Positions 14,553 to 23,982 of a stretch of 64,000 bases of DNA are shown here, in pieces (the first letter of the stretch is position 1; each line of letters starts with the position of its first letter). The translations under genes and the position numbers were made by a program. This DNA comes from an uncultured Veillonellaceae bacterium (GTDB taxonomy: Bacteria; Bacillota; Negativicutes; Selenomonadales; Selenomonadaceae): the NCBI GenBank assembly GCA_902801565.1, contig CADCIX010000001.1, positions 1 to 64,000 of the forward strand, written 5' to 3'. Under the pieces are notes generated by a model, which did not search any database, had not been told where the DNA came from, and saw only the letters and a program-made list of their open reading frames with translations.

Positions 14553-16706
14553 ATGGAAAAGTACGAATTCACGAAGGAACAGATGGATCTTATTGAAGGG
14601 CTGAGGCAGCCTTTCGCTGTCTATCAGCTCCTCAATAAGAAAGTTGTTACTCTTGCCCTTTCGGACGGGTTTTGCAGGCTGTTCGGATACAAGGACCGCG
14701 CGCAGGCGTATTACGACATGGACCATGACATGTACAAGAACGTCCACCCGGACGATGCTGCGCGCATTGCCGACAGTGCCATCCAGTTTGCCACGCAGGG
14801 CGGAAGGTATGAAACGATTTATCGGACAAAGAAAAAAGGAACGGATGAATATCTCATCATCCATTCTCTTGGTGAGCATGTGATCACCGGGACAGGGGAG
14901 CGGATTGCCCATGTCTGGTATATGGACGAAGGCGAGTACACGGAAGAAGATTCCTCGGGACTGAACCGGCTCATGCATAACGTGCTCCATGCAGAGAGCA
15001 TCCTGAAGGCGAACCGCTACGACTATCTGACCGGACTTCCCAGCATGACGTATTTCTTTGAACTGGCGGAAATTGCGCGAAAAGAAATGCAGGATGAGGG
15101 GAAAAGCCCTGTGCTCCTCTATATCAATCTCGCCGGGATGAAGCATTACAATTACAAGCATGGCTTTGCGGAGGGGGATGGCTTGCTGCGCGCCTTTGCC
15201 AAGCTGTTGAGCAGCATGTTCTGCAATGAGAACTGTTGCCGGATCGGGGCTGACCATTTCGCTGTGGTTGCGGAGGAAAACAATCTTGAGGAATCTCTTG
15301 GCCACCTGTTTGAGGAATGGCACGAAAAGGAGGCGGAGGCGAAAAAACGGCTTCCCATCCGTATCGGAATCTATCCGGCCCGCATCGGAAACGTTCCGGT
15401 CACCGCAGCCTATGACAAGGCAAAGATTGCCTGTGACGAAATCAAGGGAAGCTATTCTTCCACCTTCAATTATTACAGTCAGGCGCTTAGCGACAATATC
15501 ATAAAGAAACAGTACATTCTTGAGAATATTGACAGGGCCATTGCGGAAAAATGGATCCAGGTCTATTATCAGCCGATTGTGCGGGCGGCAACCGGCATGA
15601 TTTGTGATGAGGAAGCGCTGGCGCGATGGATCGACCCGGTCAAGGGATTCCTGCCTCCCATCGACTTCATCCCGTTCCTGGAAGATGAGGGGCTTATCTA
15701 CAAGCTGGATCTGTATGTGCTGGAGCAGGTTCTGCAAGACATCAGGACAAAGGAAGCGGAGGGAATCCATACGGTTCCCCATTCTGTCAACCTTTCCAGG
15801 TCCGACTTCGATGCCTGCGACATCGTGGAGGAGGTCCGGAAGCGCGTGGACGCAGCGGGTGTCAGACGCGACAGAATCAATGTTGAAATCACGGAGAGCG
15901 TGATTGGAAAGGATTTCGAGTTCATGAAGGAGCAGGTCGAGCGGTTCCAAGCACTCGGCTTCGCCGTGTGGATGGACGACTTCGGCAGCGGCTATTCTTC
16001 CCTTGATGTCCTTCGGGACATCCGGTTCGATCTGATCAAATTCGATATGGGCTTCATGCGCAAGCTCGATGAGAGCCAGAACGGCAGGATTATCCTGACC
16101 GAGCTGATCAAGATGGCGATGGCCCTGAATGTGGAAACGGTTTGTGAAGGAGTGGAAACCGAGGACCAGGTGAGGTTCCTGCAGGAAGCCGGCTGTTCCA
16201 AACTGCAGGGCTACTATTTCAGCAAGCCGGTTCCCTTTGCCCAGGTGCTGGAATGGCATAAGGCACATAAAGAGGACGGATATGAAAATCCCGAGGAATC
16301 TTCCTATCATGACTCCATCGGCCGCATCAATCTCTTCGATCTTGCCGCAATCGCCAGGGAGGAGAAGGATGCTTTCCACAGGGCATTCAATACGATTCCC
16401 ATTGGCATTCTCGAAGTCAGGGGCGATACTTACCGCTTTGTGAGGGGAAATCCGTCTTACCGGGATTTCGTCAAGCGGTGCTTTTCTGTCGAACTGTCCG
16501 AAAAGCACGTGGTTTTTGAGAAATATGGCGACATTTTCAGGCGCAATGTCGTGCAGGCCTGCTGTGAACAGGGGAACCGTTCTTTCTACGATGAAGAACT
16601 GCCGGATGGCTCCATGGCGCATTTCTTCGCCCGGCGGATTGGCATGAACCCGGTCACGGGAGACATCGCGGTGGCGTTAGCGGTGCTGTCGGAAACAATG
16701 CGTTAA
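14553..16706 (+). CDS. PAS - degenerate GGDEF - EAL protein, probable cyclic-di-GMP phosphodiesterase
   Basis: The 717-residue protein has an N-terminal PAS-like domain (about 1-140), a GGDEF domain (about 155-315) whose signature reads GADHF (232-236) and is therefore probably not a cyclase, and an EAL domain (about 325-570). The EAL residues look complete: E354-A-L, NLSRSDF, EITES, MDDFGSGYSSL, IKFD, EGVET and LQGYYFSKP, so cleavage of c-di-GMP is likely. A C-terminal segment of about 130 residues (FHRAFNTIPIGILEV... ) looks like a second PAS-type sensor. No membrane segment is visible. GGGGGCGG lies rather far (about 10 bases) upstream of ATG. The stop codon falls inside the first unit of the downstream repeat array. 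The two ends of the gene carry inverted copies of the 38-bp promoter repeat. Confidence 0.88.
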   Translation: MEKYEFTKEQMDLIEGLRQPFAVYQLLNKKVVTLALSDGFCRLFGYKDRAQAYYDMDHDMYKNVHPDDAARIADSAIQFATQGGRYETIYRTKKKGTDEYLIIHSLGEHVITGTGERIAHVWYMDEGEYTEEDSSGLNRLMHNVLHAESILKANRYDYLTGLPSMTYFFELAEIARKEMQDEGKSPVLLYINLAGMKHYNYKHGFAEGDGLLRAFAKLLSSMFCNENCCRIGADHFAVVAEENNLEESLGHLFEEWHEKEAEAKKRLPIRIGIYPARIGNVPVTAAYDKAKIACDEIKGSYSSTFNYYSQALSDNIIKKQYILENIDRAIAEKWIQVYYQPIVRAATGMICDEEALARWIDPVKGFLPPIDFIPFLEDEGLIYKLDLYVLEQVLQDIRTKEAEGIHTVPHSVNLSRSDFDACDIVEEVRKRVDAAGVRRDRINVEITESVIGKDFEFMKEQVERFQALGFAVWMDDFGSGYSSLDVLRDIRFDLIKFDMGFMRKLDESQNGRIILTELIKMAMALNVETVCEGVETEDQVRFLQEAGCSKLQGYYFSKPVPFAQVLEWHKAHKEDGYENPEESSYHDSIGRINLFDLAAIAREEKDAFHRAFNTIPIGILEVRGDTYRFVRGNPSYRDFVKRCFSVELSEKHVVFEKYGDIFRRNVVQACCEQGNRSFYDEELPDGSMAHFFARRIGMNPVTGDIAVALAVLSETMR

Positions 16707-16930
16707 AGACGATAAAATGTATATTTTGCCCTTGGCAAAATCTGAATCCCCTCCGGGGACTAACTTCGTGTCGCTATGCGTTATGACGGGATAAATCCCG
16801 TCGAAACGATAATTTGTATATTTTGCCCTTGGCAAAATCTGAACAATGCGTTATGACAGGGACAAGCCCCGTCGAAACGATAAAATGTATATTTTGCCCT
16901 TGGCAAAATTTGAACAATGCGTTATAATAC
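16695..16930 (+). repeat. Degenerate tandem repeats with palindromes, upstream of leuS
   Basis: Three copies of the palindrome ATTTTGCC-CTT-GGCAAAAT occur at 16723-16741, 16820-16838 and 16891-16909. The units also share GCGTTA(T)GAC and CGAAACGATAA blocks. The last two palindromes are 71 bases apart and the first two are 97 apart, because about 27 extra bases with a TCCCC/GGGGA hairpin are inserted. Small hairpins at 16785-16802 (perfect, GACGGGAT/ATCCCGTC) and 16855-16873 (one mismatch) lie between palindromes. Unit 2 carries a second possible promoter, TTGGCA (16829-16834) and TATGAC (16852-16857). The end of the EAL gene (ACAATGCGTTAA) is part of the first unit. Confidence 0.85.
16900..16928 (+). 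promoter_or_regulatory. leuS promoter in the last repeat copy
   Basis: TTGGCA (16900-16905) and TATAAT (16923-16928) are 17 bases apart. The 17-base spacer differs from that of the aspA promoter at one position only. Confidence 0.88.
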
Positions 16931-16934
16931 AAAA

Positions 16935-17164
16935 TGTTGTGAAATCCTGTGAAGCAGAGCAGTAGGGCGGGAAGGTCTATAGAGAGCCAGCGGTGGATGG
17001 AAGCTGGCGGCCGGAGTGCTTGAACTCGCTGCGGAGGAGCATCGGGGAAATCCGGTGACGCTCATCACGTTACGATGTTGAGAGGGCAGAGCTGTCTGCC
17101 AAGCAGGGTGGTACCGCGAATTTTCGTCCCTGGCCGGAATCTCCGGCCGGGGGCTTGTTTTTTT
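16935..17164 (+). promoter_or_regulatory. T-box leader of leuS
   Basis: The leader carries the exact T-box AGGGTGGTACCGCG (17105-17118), a GC-rich terminator (17126-17154, CTGGCCGGA paired to CCGGCCGG) and a T-run to 17164. The upstream stem region has AGAGAG (16981-16986). A GAACTC motif places a CTC leucine specifier at 17025-17027. Uncharged tRNA-Leu would favour the antiterminator and turn leuS on. The boundaries are approximate. Confidence 0.93.
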
Positions 17165-17177
17165 AGGAGGTTTTTTC

Positions 17178-19652
17178 ATGGAAAAGTATTCGCCGCAGGC
17201 AATCGAGAAGAAATGGCAGAAAAAGTGGCAGGAAGAGGATGTCTACCGCACGGAGATGGACCCGTCCCTGCCAAAATACTATACACTGGAGATGTTCCCG
17301 TATCCTTCTGGGAATCTCCATATGGGACATGTGAGGAATTACTCCATCGGCGATGTCCTGGCGCGCTACAAGACCATGGAAGGCTACAATGTCCTGCATC
17401 CCATGGGCTTTGATTCCTTTGGCATGCCTGCGGAGAATGCCGCCATCAAGAACGGTGTGCATCCTGCGAAATGGACATACAAGAACATCGAGAACATGGA
17501 GCGCCAGCAGAAGGAGATGGGGCTTTCCTACGACTGGGAACGCGAGGTCATGACCTGCGGGCCGGAATACTACAAGTGGACCCAGTGGCTGTTCGAGCTC
17601 TTCTACAAGCGGGGGCTGGCCTACAAGAAAAAGGCTTCTGTCAACTGGTGCGATACCTGCGGCACGGTGCTTGCCAACGAGCAGGTCATCGAGGGGAAGT
17701 GCTGGCGGTGCGATTCCGAGGTGCACAAGAAGGACCTTTCCCAGTGGTTCCTGAAGATTACGGATTATGCGGATGTGCTGCTGAAGGATCTGGAAAAGCT
17801 CAAGGGATGGCCGGAACGGGTCAAGATCATGCAGGAGAACTGGATCGGGCGCAGCGAGGGACTGGAGTTCACGCTGGATGCGCCGGAGCTGGGAGAAAAG
17901 ATTCCTGTCTACACCACGCGTCCCGATACGTCCTACGGCATTACCTTCCTCGCGCTGGCGGCGGAGCATCCGCTGGTGGAGAAGATCTGCGAGAACAATC
18001 CGAAGGCGGAGGAGATCCGGGCTTTCTGCAAGAAGGTGCGCAGCCAGTCGGAGATCGAGAGGACTTCCAGCGAGTCGGAGAAAGAAGGCATTTTCACGGG
18101 CTGCTACTGCATCAATCCCTTCAATGGGAACAAGGTGCAGATCTGGGTGACGAACTATGTACTGGCGGAGTACGGCACGGGCGCGGTTATGGGCGTTCCC
18201 TCCGGCGACCAGCGTGACTGGATGTTCGCGACGAAGTACGGCATTGACAAGATCCTGACCCTGCAGCCGAAGGACAAGGAACTCAAGCTGGAGGAAATGA
18301 CGGCGGCCTATGTGGAGAAGGAAGGCGTTCTCGTCAATTCCGGCAAGTTCACGGGCATGGAAATGCACAAGGCCATGTCGGCCATCATTGACGAGGCGGA
18401 GGCCCAGGGCTTTGGCAAGCGCCGGGTGAACTATCGTCTGCGGGACTGGCTGATTTCCCGCCAGCGTTACTGGGGTGCGCCGATTCCCGTCATCCACTGC
18501 CCCCACTGCGGCGAGGTCCTGGTTCCCGAGGAAGATCTTCCCGTGCGTCTGCCGGAGAATGTGAAGTTCGAGCAGGGGGCGGTGTCTCCCTTGGCGCAGT
18601 GCGAGGAATTCGTGAACTGCAAGTGCCCGAAGTGCGGTGCGGATGCCAAGCGGGAAACGGATACGATGGATACCTTCATCTGCTCCTCCTGGTACTTCCT
18701 GCGCTATGCGGATCCCAAGAATGACAGGGAGCCCTTTGCCAAGGACAAGGTGAACTACTGGGCACCGGTGGACCAGTACATCGGCGGCATTGAGCATGCC
18801 ATCCTTCACCTGCTGTATTCCCGCTTCTTCACCAAGGTCCTGAAGGATGCAGGGCTGGTGGACTTCGATGAGCCCTTCACGAATCTCTTGACCCAGGGCA
18901 TGGTCATCAAGGACGGGGCAAAGATGTCCAAGTCCAAGGGAAACGTGGTTTCTCCTGAGGAGATCATCGGAAAGTACGGTGCGGATACGGCCCGTCTCTT
19001 CATCCTTTTCGCTGCCCCGGTGGACCGCGACCTGGAATGGAGCGACCAGGGCGTGGAGGGAGCCTTCCGCTTCCTGGGCCGCGTATGGCGCATTTTGGGC
19101 CGGTTCGAGGATACCATCAGGAATGCCCCGAAGGAATACGATGTGTCGGCACTCACGAAGGAGGAGAAGGACCTTCGCCGCGTGCTCCATATGACCATCC
19201 GGAAGGTCACGGAGGACGTGAGGGACAGGTTCATGTTCAACACGGCCATCAGCTCCATCATGGAATTGGTGAATGCCTTCTATGCCTTCCAGGACAAGGA
19301 GATCAATGCCGGCCTTGCCCGGGAGCTCGCGGACGCTCTTCTGCGCATGCTGGCACCCTTTGCTCCCCATATCACGGAGGAACTCTGGTCCATCCTCTTT
19401 GCGGAGGGCAGCGTCCATCGGCAGAAGTGGCCCTCTTATGATGAGGCCGCCACAGTGCAGGACGAGATTGAGATCGTTCTCCAGATCAATGGCAAGGTCC
19501 GTGACAAGCTGTCCGTCCCGGCAGATGTGGATCGCGCCGCCATGGAGAAGATTGCCATGGAGCAGCCCCGCGTGCAGGAACTCACGGCGGGCAAGACCGT
19601 CGTGAAGGTCATCTGTGTGCCGAAGAAACTCGTGAATATCGTGGTGAAGTAA
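17178..19652 (+). CDS. leuS: Leucyl-tRNA synthetase
   Basis: This class I synthetase charges tRNA-Leu. The 824-residue product has the HIGH-type motif [13 protein letters not shown] (about residues 40-52), a zinc-knuckle-like stretch WCDTCGTVL...CWRCDSEV, the editing domain ([13 protein letters not shown], then DQRDWMFA) and KMSKSKGN (582 onward). The C-terminal anticodon-binding region ([22 protein letters not shown]) is complete. AGGAGG at 17165-17170 precedes ATG 17178. Expression is under the T-box just upstream. Confidence 0.98.
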   Translation: MEKYSPQAIEKKWQKKWQEEDVYRTEMDPSLPKYYTLEMFPYPSGNLHMGHVRNYSIGDVLARYKTMEGYNVLHPMGFDSFGMPAENAAIKNGVHPAKWTYKNIENMERQQKEMGLSYDWEREVMTCGPEYYKWTQWLFELFYKRGLAYKKKASVNWCDTCGTVLANEQVIEGKCWRCDSEVHKKDLSQWFLKITDYADVLLKDLEKLKGWPERVKIMQENWIGRSEGLEFTLDAPELGEKIPVYTTRPDTSYGITFLALAAEHPLVEKICENNPKAEEIRAFCKKVRSQSEIERTSSESEKEGIFTGCYCINPFNGNKVQIWVTNYVLAEYGTGAVMGVPSGDQRDWMFATKYGIDKILTLQPKDKELKLEEMTAAYVEKEGVLVNSGKFTGMEMHKAMSAIIDEAEAQGFGKRRVNYRLRDWLISRQRYWGAPIPVIHCPHCGEVLVPEEDLPVRLPENVKFEQGAVSPLAQCEEFVNCKCPKCGADAKRETDTMDTFICSSWYFLRYADPKNDREPFAKDKVNYWAPVDQYIGGIEHAILHLLYSRFFTKVLKDAGLVDFDEPFTNLLTQGMVIKDGAKMSKSKGNVVSPEEIIGKYGADTARLFILFAAPVDRDLEWSDQGVEGAFRFLGRVWRILGRFEDTIRNAPKEYDVSALTKEEKDLRRVLHMTIRKVTEDVRDRFMFNTAISSIMELVNAFYAFQDKEINAGLARELADALLRMLAPFAPHITEELWSILFAEGSVHRQKWPSYDEAATVQDEIEIVLQINGKVRDKLSVPADVDRAAMEKIAMEQPRVQELTAGKTVVKVICVPKKLVNIVVK

Positions 19653-19746
19653 AAAATTTTTCTTTTGACAGGAAGATTGAGATTTTTGTCAAATATAACA
19701 TTATAGATGACCTAGAACATCCTGTCTGCAAAAGAGGTGGATTCAT

Positions 19747-20826
19747 GTGTTGAAGGCATATAATCTTGAGTCCCTGCGTCCCGGCATGGTGGTTGGCCGC
19801 GATGTGCTGGACACCAATGCGAATGTGCTGATCGGGACGGGGACGGTCCTGACAGAGAACCAGATCCTTTCCTTGATGGACCGTCCGATTTTTACGGTAT
19901 ATATCGAGGAGGAAGAACGGAAGGAAGTAAATATTCCGGGCAAGGAGCATTTGCTGGATAATTCCTACGTGACTTGCTATGAGACCGTGCAGGCACGGGT
20001 ATTCCAGATCTTCATGGACTTGTTGGAGAACGAGCCCCTGGATATGGAGGAACTTCATGCCATTGTGGCCGACGAGATCCTTGCCAAGCTCTGTGATGGG
20101 GCAAAGGCGGTTTCCCAGATACACAATATGTCCCGCAGCGGGGATTATCTGATCCATCATTGCATGCATGTTGCCATCTTGGCGGGGCTTATGGGGAAGT
20201 GGAGAAGGTGGCCGATGGACCGTCAGGTGGATTTTGTGACCTCCGGGCTCCTTCACGATGTTGGAAAGCAGATCATTTCCCCCGATATCCTGAACAAGCA
20301 TGGAAAGCTCACGCCGGAGGAGTTCCGGACGATCCAGAAGCATCCGGAGCATGGGTATAACATGCTGAAGCTTGGCCCCCTGAAGGACAAGAGGGACATT
20401 CTCTTCGGCATTCTGCAGCACCATGAGCGCTGTGATGGCTCCGGATATCCCAATGGCGTCAAGCGGGAAAATATCTGCGAATTTGCCTTGATCATCGCCC
20501 TGCTGGATATCTACGATGCCATGGCGGCGGACAGGGCCTATGCGAAGCGGCGCTCCCCTTTTGATGTGTTCAACATCCTCTATGAGGATGTGCTGGCGGG
20601 GAAACTGGACACGGAGTACGGTGTTTATTTCATACGGAACCTGTGCCATTCCCTCAACGGCAACTGGGTGAGCCTCAGCACGGGGGAGAAGGGGCGCATC
20701 GTCTACATTGACGAAAGCCGTGTGAATTCCCTTCCCGTTGTCCAGGTGGGCGACAACAAATTCATCGACCTCAATCGGGAATCCAGCATCAAGATAGAGG
20801 CCATCCTCACAGCGGACGAAATATGA
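19747..20826 (+). CDS. HD-GYP domain protein, probable cyclic-di-GMP phosphodiesterase
   Basis: The 359-residue protein has an N-terminal segment typical of HD-GYP proteins (ESLRPGMVVGRDVLD) and an HD-GYP catalytic domain. That domain shows HHCMHVAILAG, GLLHDVGK (His170-Asp171), KHPEHGYNML, HHERCDGSGYP and ALLDIYDAMAADRAY. These are the metal ligands and the GYP motif of enzymes that cleave c-di-GMP to GMP. No membrane or receiver domain is present, so it is cytoplasmic. The start is GTG 19747 with AGAGGTGG 7 bases upstream; ATG 19745 is out of frame and hits a stop. The gap after leuS (19653-19746) holds an inverted repeat, TTTGACA (19664-19670) with TGTCAAA (19687-19693), of unknown role. 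Confidence 0.92.
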   Translation: MLKAYNLESLRPGMVVGRDVLDTNANVLIGTGTVLTENQILSLMDRPIFTVYIEEEERKEVNIPGKEHLLDNSYVTCYETVQARVFQIFMDLLENEPLDMEELHAIVADEILAKLCDGAKAVSQIHNMSRSGDYLIHHCMHVAILAGLMGKWRRWPMDRQVDFVTSGLLHDVGKQIISPDILNKHGKLTPEEFRTIQKHPEHGYNMLKLGPLKDKRDILFGILQHHERCDGSGYPNGVKRENICEFALIIALLDIYDAMAADRAYAKRRSPFDVFNILYEDVLAGKLDTEYGVYFIRNLCHSLNGNWVSLSTGEKGRIVYIDESRVNSLPVVQVGDNKFIDLNRESSIKIEAILTADEI

Positions 20827-20838
20827 GACGGGGGATTG

Positions 20839-22095
20839 TCAAAGCCCCAGCAGGTAGGCAGGATACATCCATGCATCCTCATTGATGGGGCGGATCTTTT
20901 CGCAGGTATCAATCACCAGCCCGGGTTTAATGGGCTGGTGATATTTTTTTAGCACAGAGAAATTCTTCGTGGGGCTGCTGGGATTCATGCTTTTCTTTAT
21001 TTCGATGGGATAAATGTTATTTTGTTCGATGTAAATGAGGTCAACCTCTTTTTGATCGATGTCCCGATAGTAAAACAGGAAGGACTTGGGGTCGAGATTA
21101 TGGGAAAAGGCATTTTTCAGCAGCTCGCTTACCACATAAGTCTCGAAGAAGGCGCCACTCATGGCACAATTTTCCAGCATTTCCGCATTGGGCCATTTGC
21201 AGAGGTAGGAGCAGAGGCCGGTGTCCATGAAATATATCTTGGGAGATTTGATGATGCGCCGGGAGATATTTGCCATATAGGGCTGCAGGAGATAAATGAT
21301 GCCGGAAGTCTCCAGGATGGACAGCCATTTTTTGCAGGTACGGGAATCGATGCCAACAGCATTTGCCAGTTCCACGGGGTGGAATTCCTGTGCCGTGCGC
21401 AGGGCCAGCAGGGAGAGAAAATTGCGGAAGGCCAGCTCGCCTCCGGCAGAAATGAGCTGGCGTATGTCCTTTTCTATGTAGGTGTTGACATAAGAATTGA
21501 AGTACAGATCCCGCTCGGAAACGCCGGTGCATATATCCGGCATGCCTCCACGGAAAATTTCGGCAAAAATTTCCTTGCGGGTGCGATAGGGAGCCTTGCG
21601 TGCCTTTGCCGCCTCCCGCAGAGAAGCGATTTCCGGGCGGAACAGGCTTCCTGTGGAATTTTGTTTTTCTGCCTGGGAAAAGGAGGCCATCTCCAAAATA
21701 CCGCAGCGCCCGGCCAGTGAGTCGGATATGCCCTGCTGCAATTCAAAACGATTGGAGCCGCTCAATACGTACATGAGCTGGCGGGGCTCGTCACTCTCCA
21801 GCCAGACAAGCCGTTGCTCATCGATGCGTTTTTTTATTTCATCCAGAAGCTGTGGGGCTTTTTGTATTTCATCAATGATGAGGGGCCAGCCATAGGTCTC
21901 CAGAAACAACCCGGGGTTTCTTGCGGCAAGGGTCCTGTCATTGATGTCATCCAGAGTAACCTTTGTGTATTCATCGCCAAACATGTGCTGGAGGGTGGTG
22001 GACTTTCCTACCTGCCTTGCGCCATAAATGACAATGCAGGGAAAGGATTCCCCCATCCTCCGAATGGCCTCTTCGATGGTGCGTTTGATGTACAT
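20839..22095 (-). CDS. AAA-family ATPase with DUF4143 domain
   Basis: The 418-residue protein has an N-terminal P-loop domain of the AAA_14 type (Walker A GARQVGKST near residue 25; Walker B LIIDEIQKAP near residue 72; sensor-like YVLSGSNRFEL) followed by a DUF4143 nuclease-like domain (FLSLLALRTAQEF, KIYFMDTGLCSYL, LFYYRDIDQKEVDLIYIEQ). The DxK-type pattern E-V-D-L near residue 355 with IEIK after it resembles restriction-like nuclease cores. The role is unknown; such genes are common, often scattered and sometimes horizontally acquired. It stands alone and opposes its left neighbour. Confidence 0.85.
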   Translation of the reverse strand: MYIKRTIEEAIRRMGESFPCIVIYGARQVGKSTTLQHMFGDEYTKVTLDDINDRTLAARNPGLFLETYGWPLIIDEIQKAPQLLDEIKKRIDEQRLVWLESDEPRQLMYVLSGSNRFELQQGISDSLAGRCGILEMASFSQAEKQNSTGSLFRPEIASLREAAKARKAPYRTRKEIFAEIFRGGMPDICTGVSERDLYFNSYVNTYIEKDIRQLISAGGELAFRNFLSLLALRTAQEFHPVELANAVGIDSRTCKKWLSILETSGIIYLLQPYMANISRRIIKSPKIYFMDTGLCSYLCKWPNAEMLENCAMSGAFFETYVVSELLKNAFSHNLDPKSFLFYYRDIDQKEVDLIYIEQNNIYPIEIKKSMNPSSPTKNFSVLKKYHQPIKPGLVIDTCEKIRPINEDAWMYPAYLLGL

Positions 22096-22154
22096 ATGGC
22101 TGCCACCTTTCGATCAAATCTGCAATGGAATGCTTGTTTTACCGTATTGTATCA

Positions 22155-22204
22155 AAAAACACCGATCAAATCAACCATCGGATGCTGATTTGATCGGTGT
22201 TTTT
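22155..22204 (-). terminator. Long hairpin terminator after pncA
   Basis: A 19-bp perfect stem joins 22155-22173 to 22186-22204 with a 12-base loop. On the minus strand it ends in a T-run, so it should terminate the deoD-pncA transcript before the ATPase gene. CGATCAAATC recurs at 22112-22121, outside the stem. Confidence 0.8.
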
Positions 22205-22227
22205 GTTGCATGAAAATAGAAGTCTCT

Positions 22228-22737
22228 TCAGTGTACCCGGATCTGGCACATTTTCATAGCGCCCAGCGCATTCTCATGGCTTTCCGGAGTGACGCCTGCA
22301 CAGCAGGAGGAGTCGATGGAGATGGATTTTTCCGGGTAGAAGGCCTTGAGGAGAAGGGCGTTGGAGATGACGCAGATATCCGTGCAGAGCCCCACAAGCT
22401 CGATCTCGTCGAAGTCCCGGACCGCATCGGGCAACTTTGTGGAGCCGAAGGTGGGCTTCTCCACGATGGCGGCGGCTTTTTCGGCGAAGGGCTTCAGCGC
22501 AGCGGCGATTTCCCAGCCCTTTTCAGGTTTGATGCAGTGTTTGACGGGGAGATTCTTTCCTTCCTGGGTCTCCAGATAACCGGCGGTGTGGGTATCCTGG
22601 GTGAACACCAATGTGGCATCTGTTTCTCTTTCCAATTTCTTCACGAGGCGCGGCAGCATTTCTTGTGCTTCTTTCGTGCCAAGGCTGCCATCAATGAAGT
22701 CGTTCTGCATGTCCACGACAACGATGCATTTTTTCAT
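22228..22737 (-). CDS. pncA: Nicotinamidase / isochorismatase-family cysteine hydrolase
   Basis: It probably hydrolyses nicotinamide to nicotinate. The 169-residue product has the catalytic triad positions: Asp in VVVDMQNDFIDGSLG, Lys in VEKPTFGS, and Cys in LVGLCTDICV. TQDTH supplies a metal-ligand-like His. ATG 22737 has AAAGGAG 6 bases upstream; a longer frame to 22779 overlaps deoD. It follows deoD by 13 bases, a small nucleoside/NAD salvage operon that fits with pncB at 9.9 kb. The short form could also act on another amide. Confidence 0.85.
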   Translation of the reverse strand: MKKCIVVVDMQNDFIDGSLGTKEAQEMLPRLVKKLERETDATLVFTQDTHTAGYLETQEGKNLPVKHCIKPEKGWEIAAALKPFAEKAAAIVEKPTFGSTKLPDAVRDFDEIELVGLCTDICVISNALLLKAFYPEKSISIDSSCCAGVTPESHENALGAMKMCQIRVH

Positions 22738-22750
22738 GAAGTGTCTCCTT

Positions 22751-23461
22751 TCAGTCCTCGATGGCCGTTTCCAGCGCAATCCTGATCATGTCGTTGAAGC
22801 TGGTCTGGCGCTCCTCGGCGCTGCAGGCCTCCCCGGTGAAGAGATGGTCGCTGACGGTGAAGAGGGCAAGGGCCTGTACGTGGAACTGGGCGGCGAGGAG
22901 GTAGAGAGCGGCGGCTTCCATTTCCACGGCAAGGATGCCGTATTGGCGGAGCTTTTCGCTGTCGATTTCCTTGTCATAGAACCTGTCCACGGAGATGATG
23001 TTGCCCACCCGCGCCTGAAGGTTCAGTTTCTTCGTGTTGGCAACGGCCTTGGAAAGCAGCTCATAGTCGGCGATGGGGGCAAAGTTGATGCTGCCGCCGA
23101 AGATGTTCCGGATGATGGAGGAATCCGTGGAGGCCGCCTGGGCGATGAGGACATCCCGCAGATGGACGTCGGGATGCATGCCGCCGCAGGTGCCGACGCG
23201 GAAGAGTTTCTTCACGCCGTATTCCGCGATGAGCTCATGAACGTAAATGGAGATGGACGGGATTCCCATGCCTGTTCCCTGTACGGAGACAGGGACACCC
23301 TTATAGGTTCCCGTGAAACCGAGGATGTTGCGGATGCCGGTGTACTGCCTGGGATTGTCCAGGAAGTTCTCTGCGATGAATTTTGCCCGCAAGGGGTCTC
23401 CCGGCAAAAGGATGCGCTCGGCGATTTCGCCCTTTTCTGCGGCAATATGTGGTGTAGCCAA
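22751..23461 (-). CDS. deoD: Purine-nucleoside phosphorylase (DeoD type)
   Basis: It phosphorolyses purine (deoxy)nucleosides to base and (deoxy)ribose-1-phosphate. The 236-residue hexameric-type sequence has ATPHI at the N-terminus, [45 protein letters not shown] and [10 protein letters not shown] with the catalytic Asp. The start is TTG (23461) with GAGGG 8 bases upstream, giving the standard [12 protein letters not shown]-terminus. A perfect TATAAT on the minus strand at 23503-23498 has no good -35. Confidence 0.95.
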   Translation of the reverse strand: MATPHIAAEKGEIAERILLPGDPLRAKFIAENFLDNPRQYTGIRNILGFTGTYKGVPVSVQGTGMGIPSISIYVHELIAEYGVKKLFRVGTCGGMHPDVHLRDVLIAQAASTDSSIIRNIFGGSINFAPIADYELLSKAVANTKKLNLQARVGNIISVDRFYDKEIDSEKLRQYGILAVEMEAAALYLLAAQFHVQALALFTVSDHLFTGEACSAEERQTSFNDMIRIALETAIED

Positions 23462-23575
23462 AAAAATTACCCTCTTTCATAAAATAATCATATTCTTATT
23501 ATAAGATATTTCACGGCATAAGCCTAGTGATTTTTTAGAAAAAAGAGAAAGATTATAGCAGTATTAGTGTTTTGG

Positions 23576-23605
23576 TTGACAGGTAACCACAAGATATAGT
23601 ATAAT
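23576..23605 (+). promoter_or_regulatory. Promoter of the RNase P RNA gene
   Basis: Consensus TTGACA (23576-23581) and TATAAT (23600-23605) lie 18 bases apart, ending about 10 bases before the RNA start. Confidence 0.9.
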
Positions 23606-23614
23606 GTGCCTGTT

Positions 23615-23972
23615 GATATGAGTAGTTCAGGCAATCGCGGCAGCCTTTCGGCTGATGAGGAAAGTCCGGGCTCCATAGGGCAGTGTGCTGGATAACGTCC
23701 AGCGGGGGTGACCCCAGAGATAGTGCCATAGAAATTTAAACCGCCGGCATGCCGGCAAGGGTGGAAAGGTGCGGTAAGAGCGCACCAGCAGTCAGGTGAC
23801 TGGCTGGCTTTGGTAAACCTCACACGGAGCAAGACCTAATAGGGAAGGGATGATGCGGCCCGCGGAACCTTCCGGGTTGTGTCGCTTGAGCCGATGGGCA
23901 ACCATACGGCCTAGATAAATGATTGTCGCCGCTTTGCGGAACAAAACCCGGCTTATTGGCTGCTCATGTTGA
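23615..23972 (+). ncRNA. rnpB: RNase P RNA
   Basis: This is the catalytic RNA that matures tRNA 5' ends. Conserved blocks are GAGGAAAGTCCGGGCTCC near the 5' end, GGTAAGAGCGCACCAGCA, TTTGGTAAACC and the 3' ACAAAACCCGGCTTA. The two ends pair as stem P1 (GTTGATATGAG with CTCATGTTGAC). The ends are set from that pairing and the promoter and may be off by a few bases. Confidence 0.95.
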
Positions 23973-23982
23973 CCTTTTGAAA

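Noticed and set aside
14400-16622. 740-codon minus-strand frame opposite the EAL gene
   Set aside because: Shadow frame; the plus strand carries complete PAS, GGDEF and EAL motifs.
16695-16930. A CRISPR array upstream of leuS
   Set aside because: Units are few and of uneven spacing, spacers are themselves repeated, and no cas genes are present.
17163-19418. 751-codon minus-strand frame opposite leuS
   Set aside because: Antisense shadow of leuS created by codon bias; no start signals.
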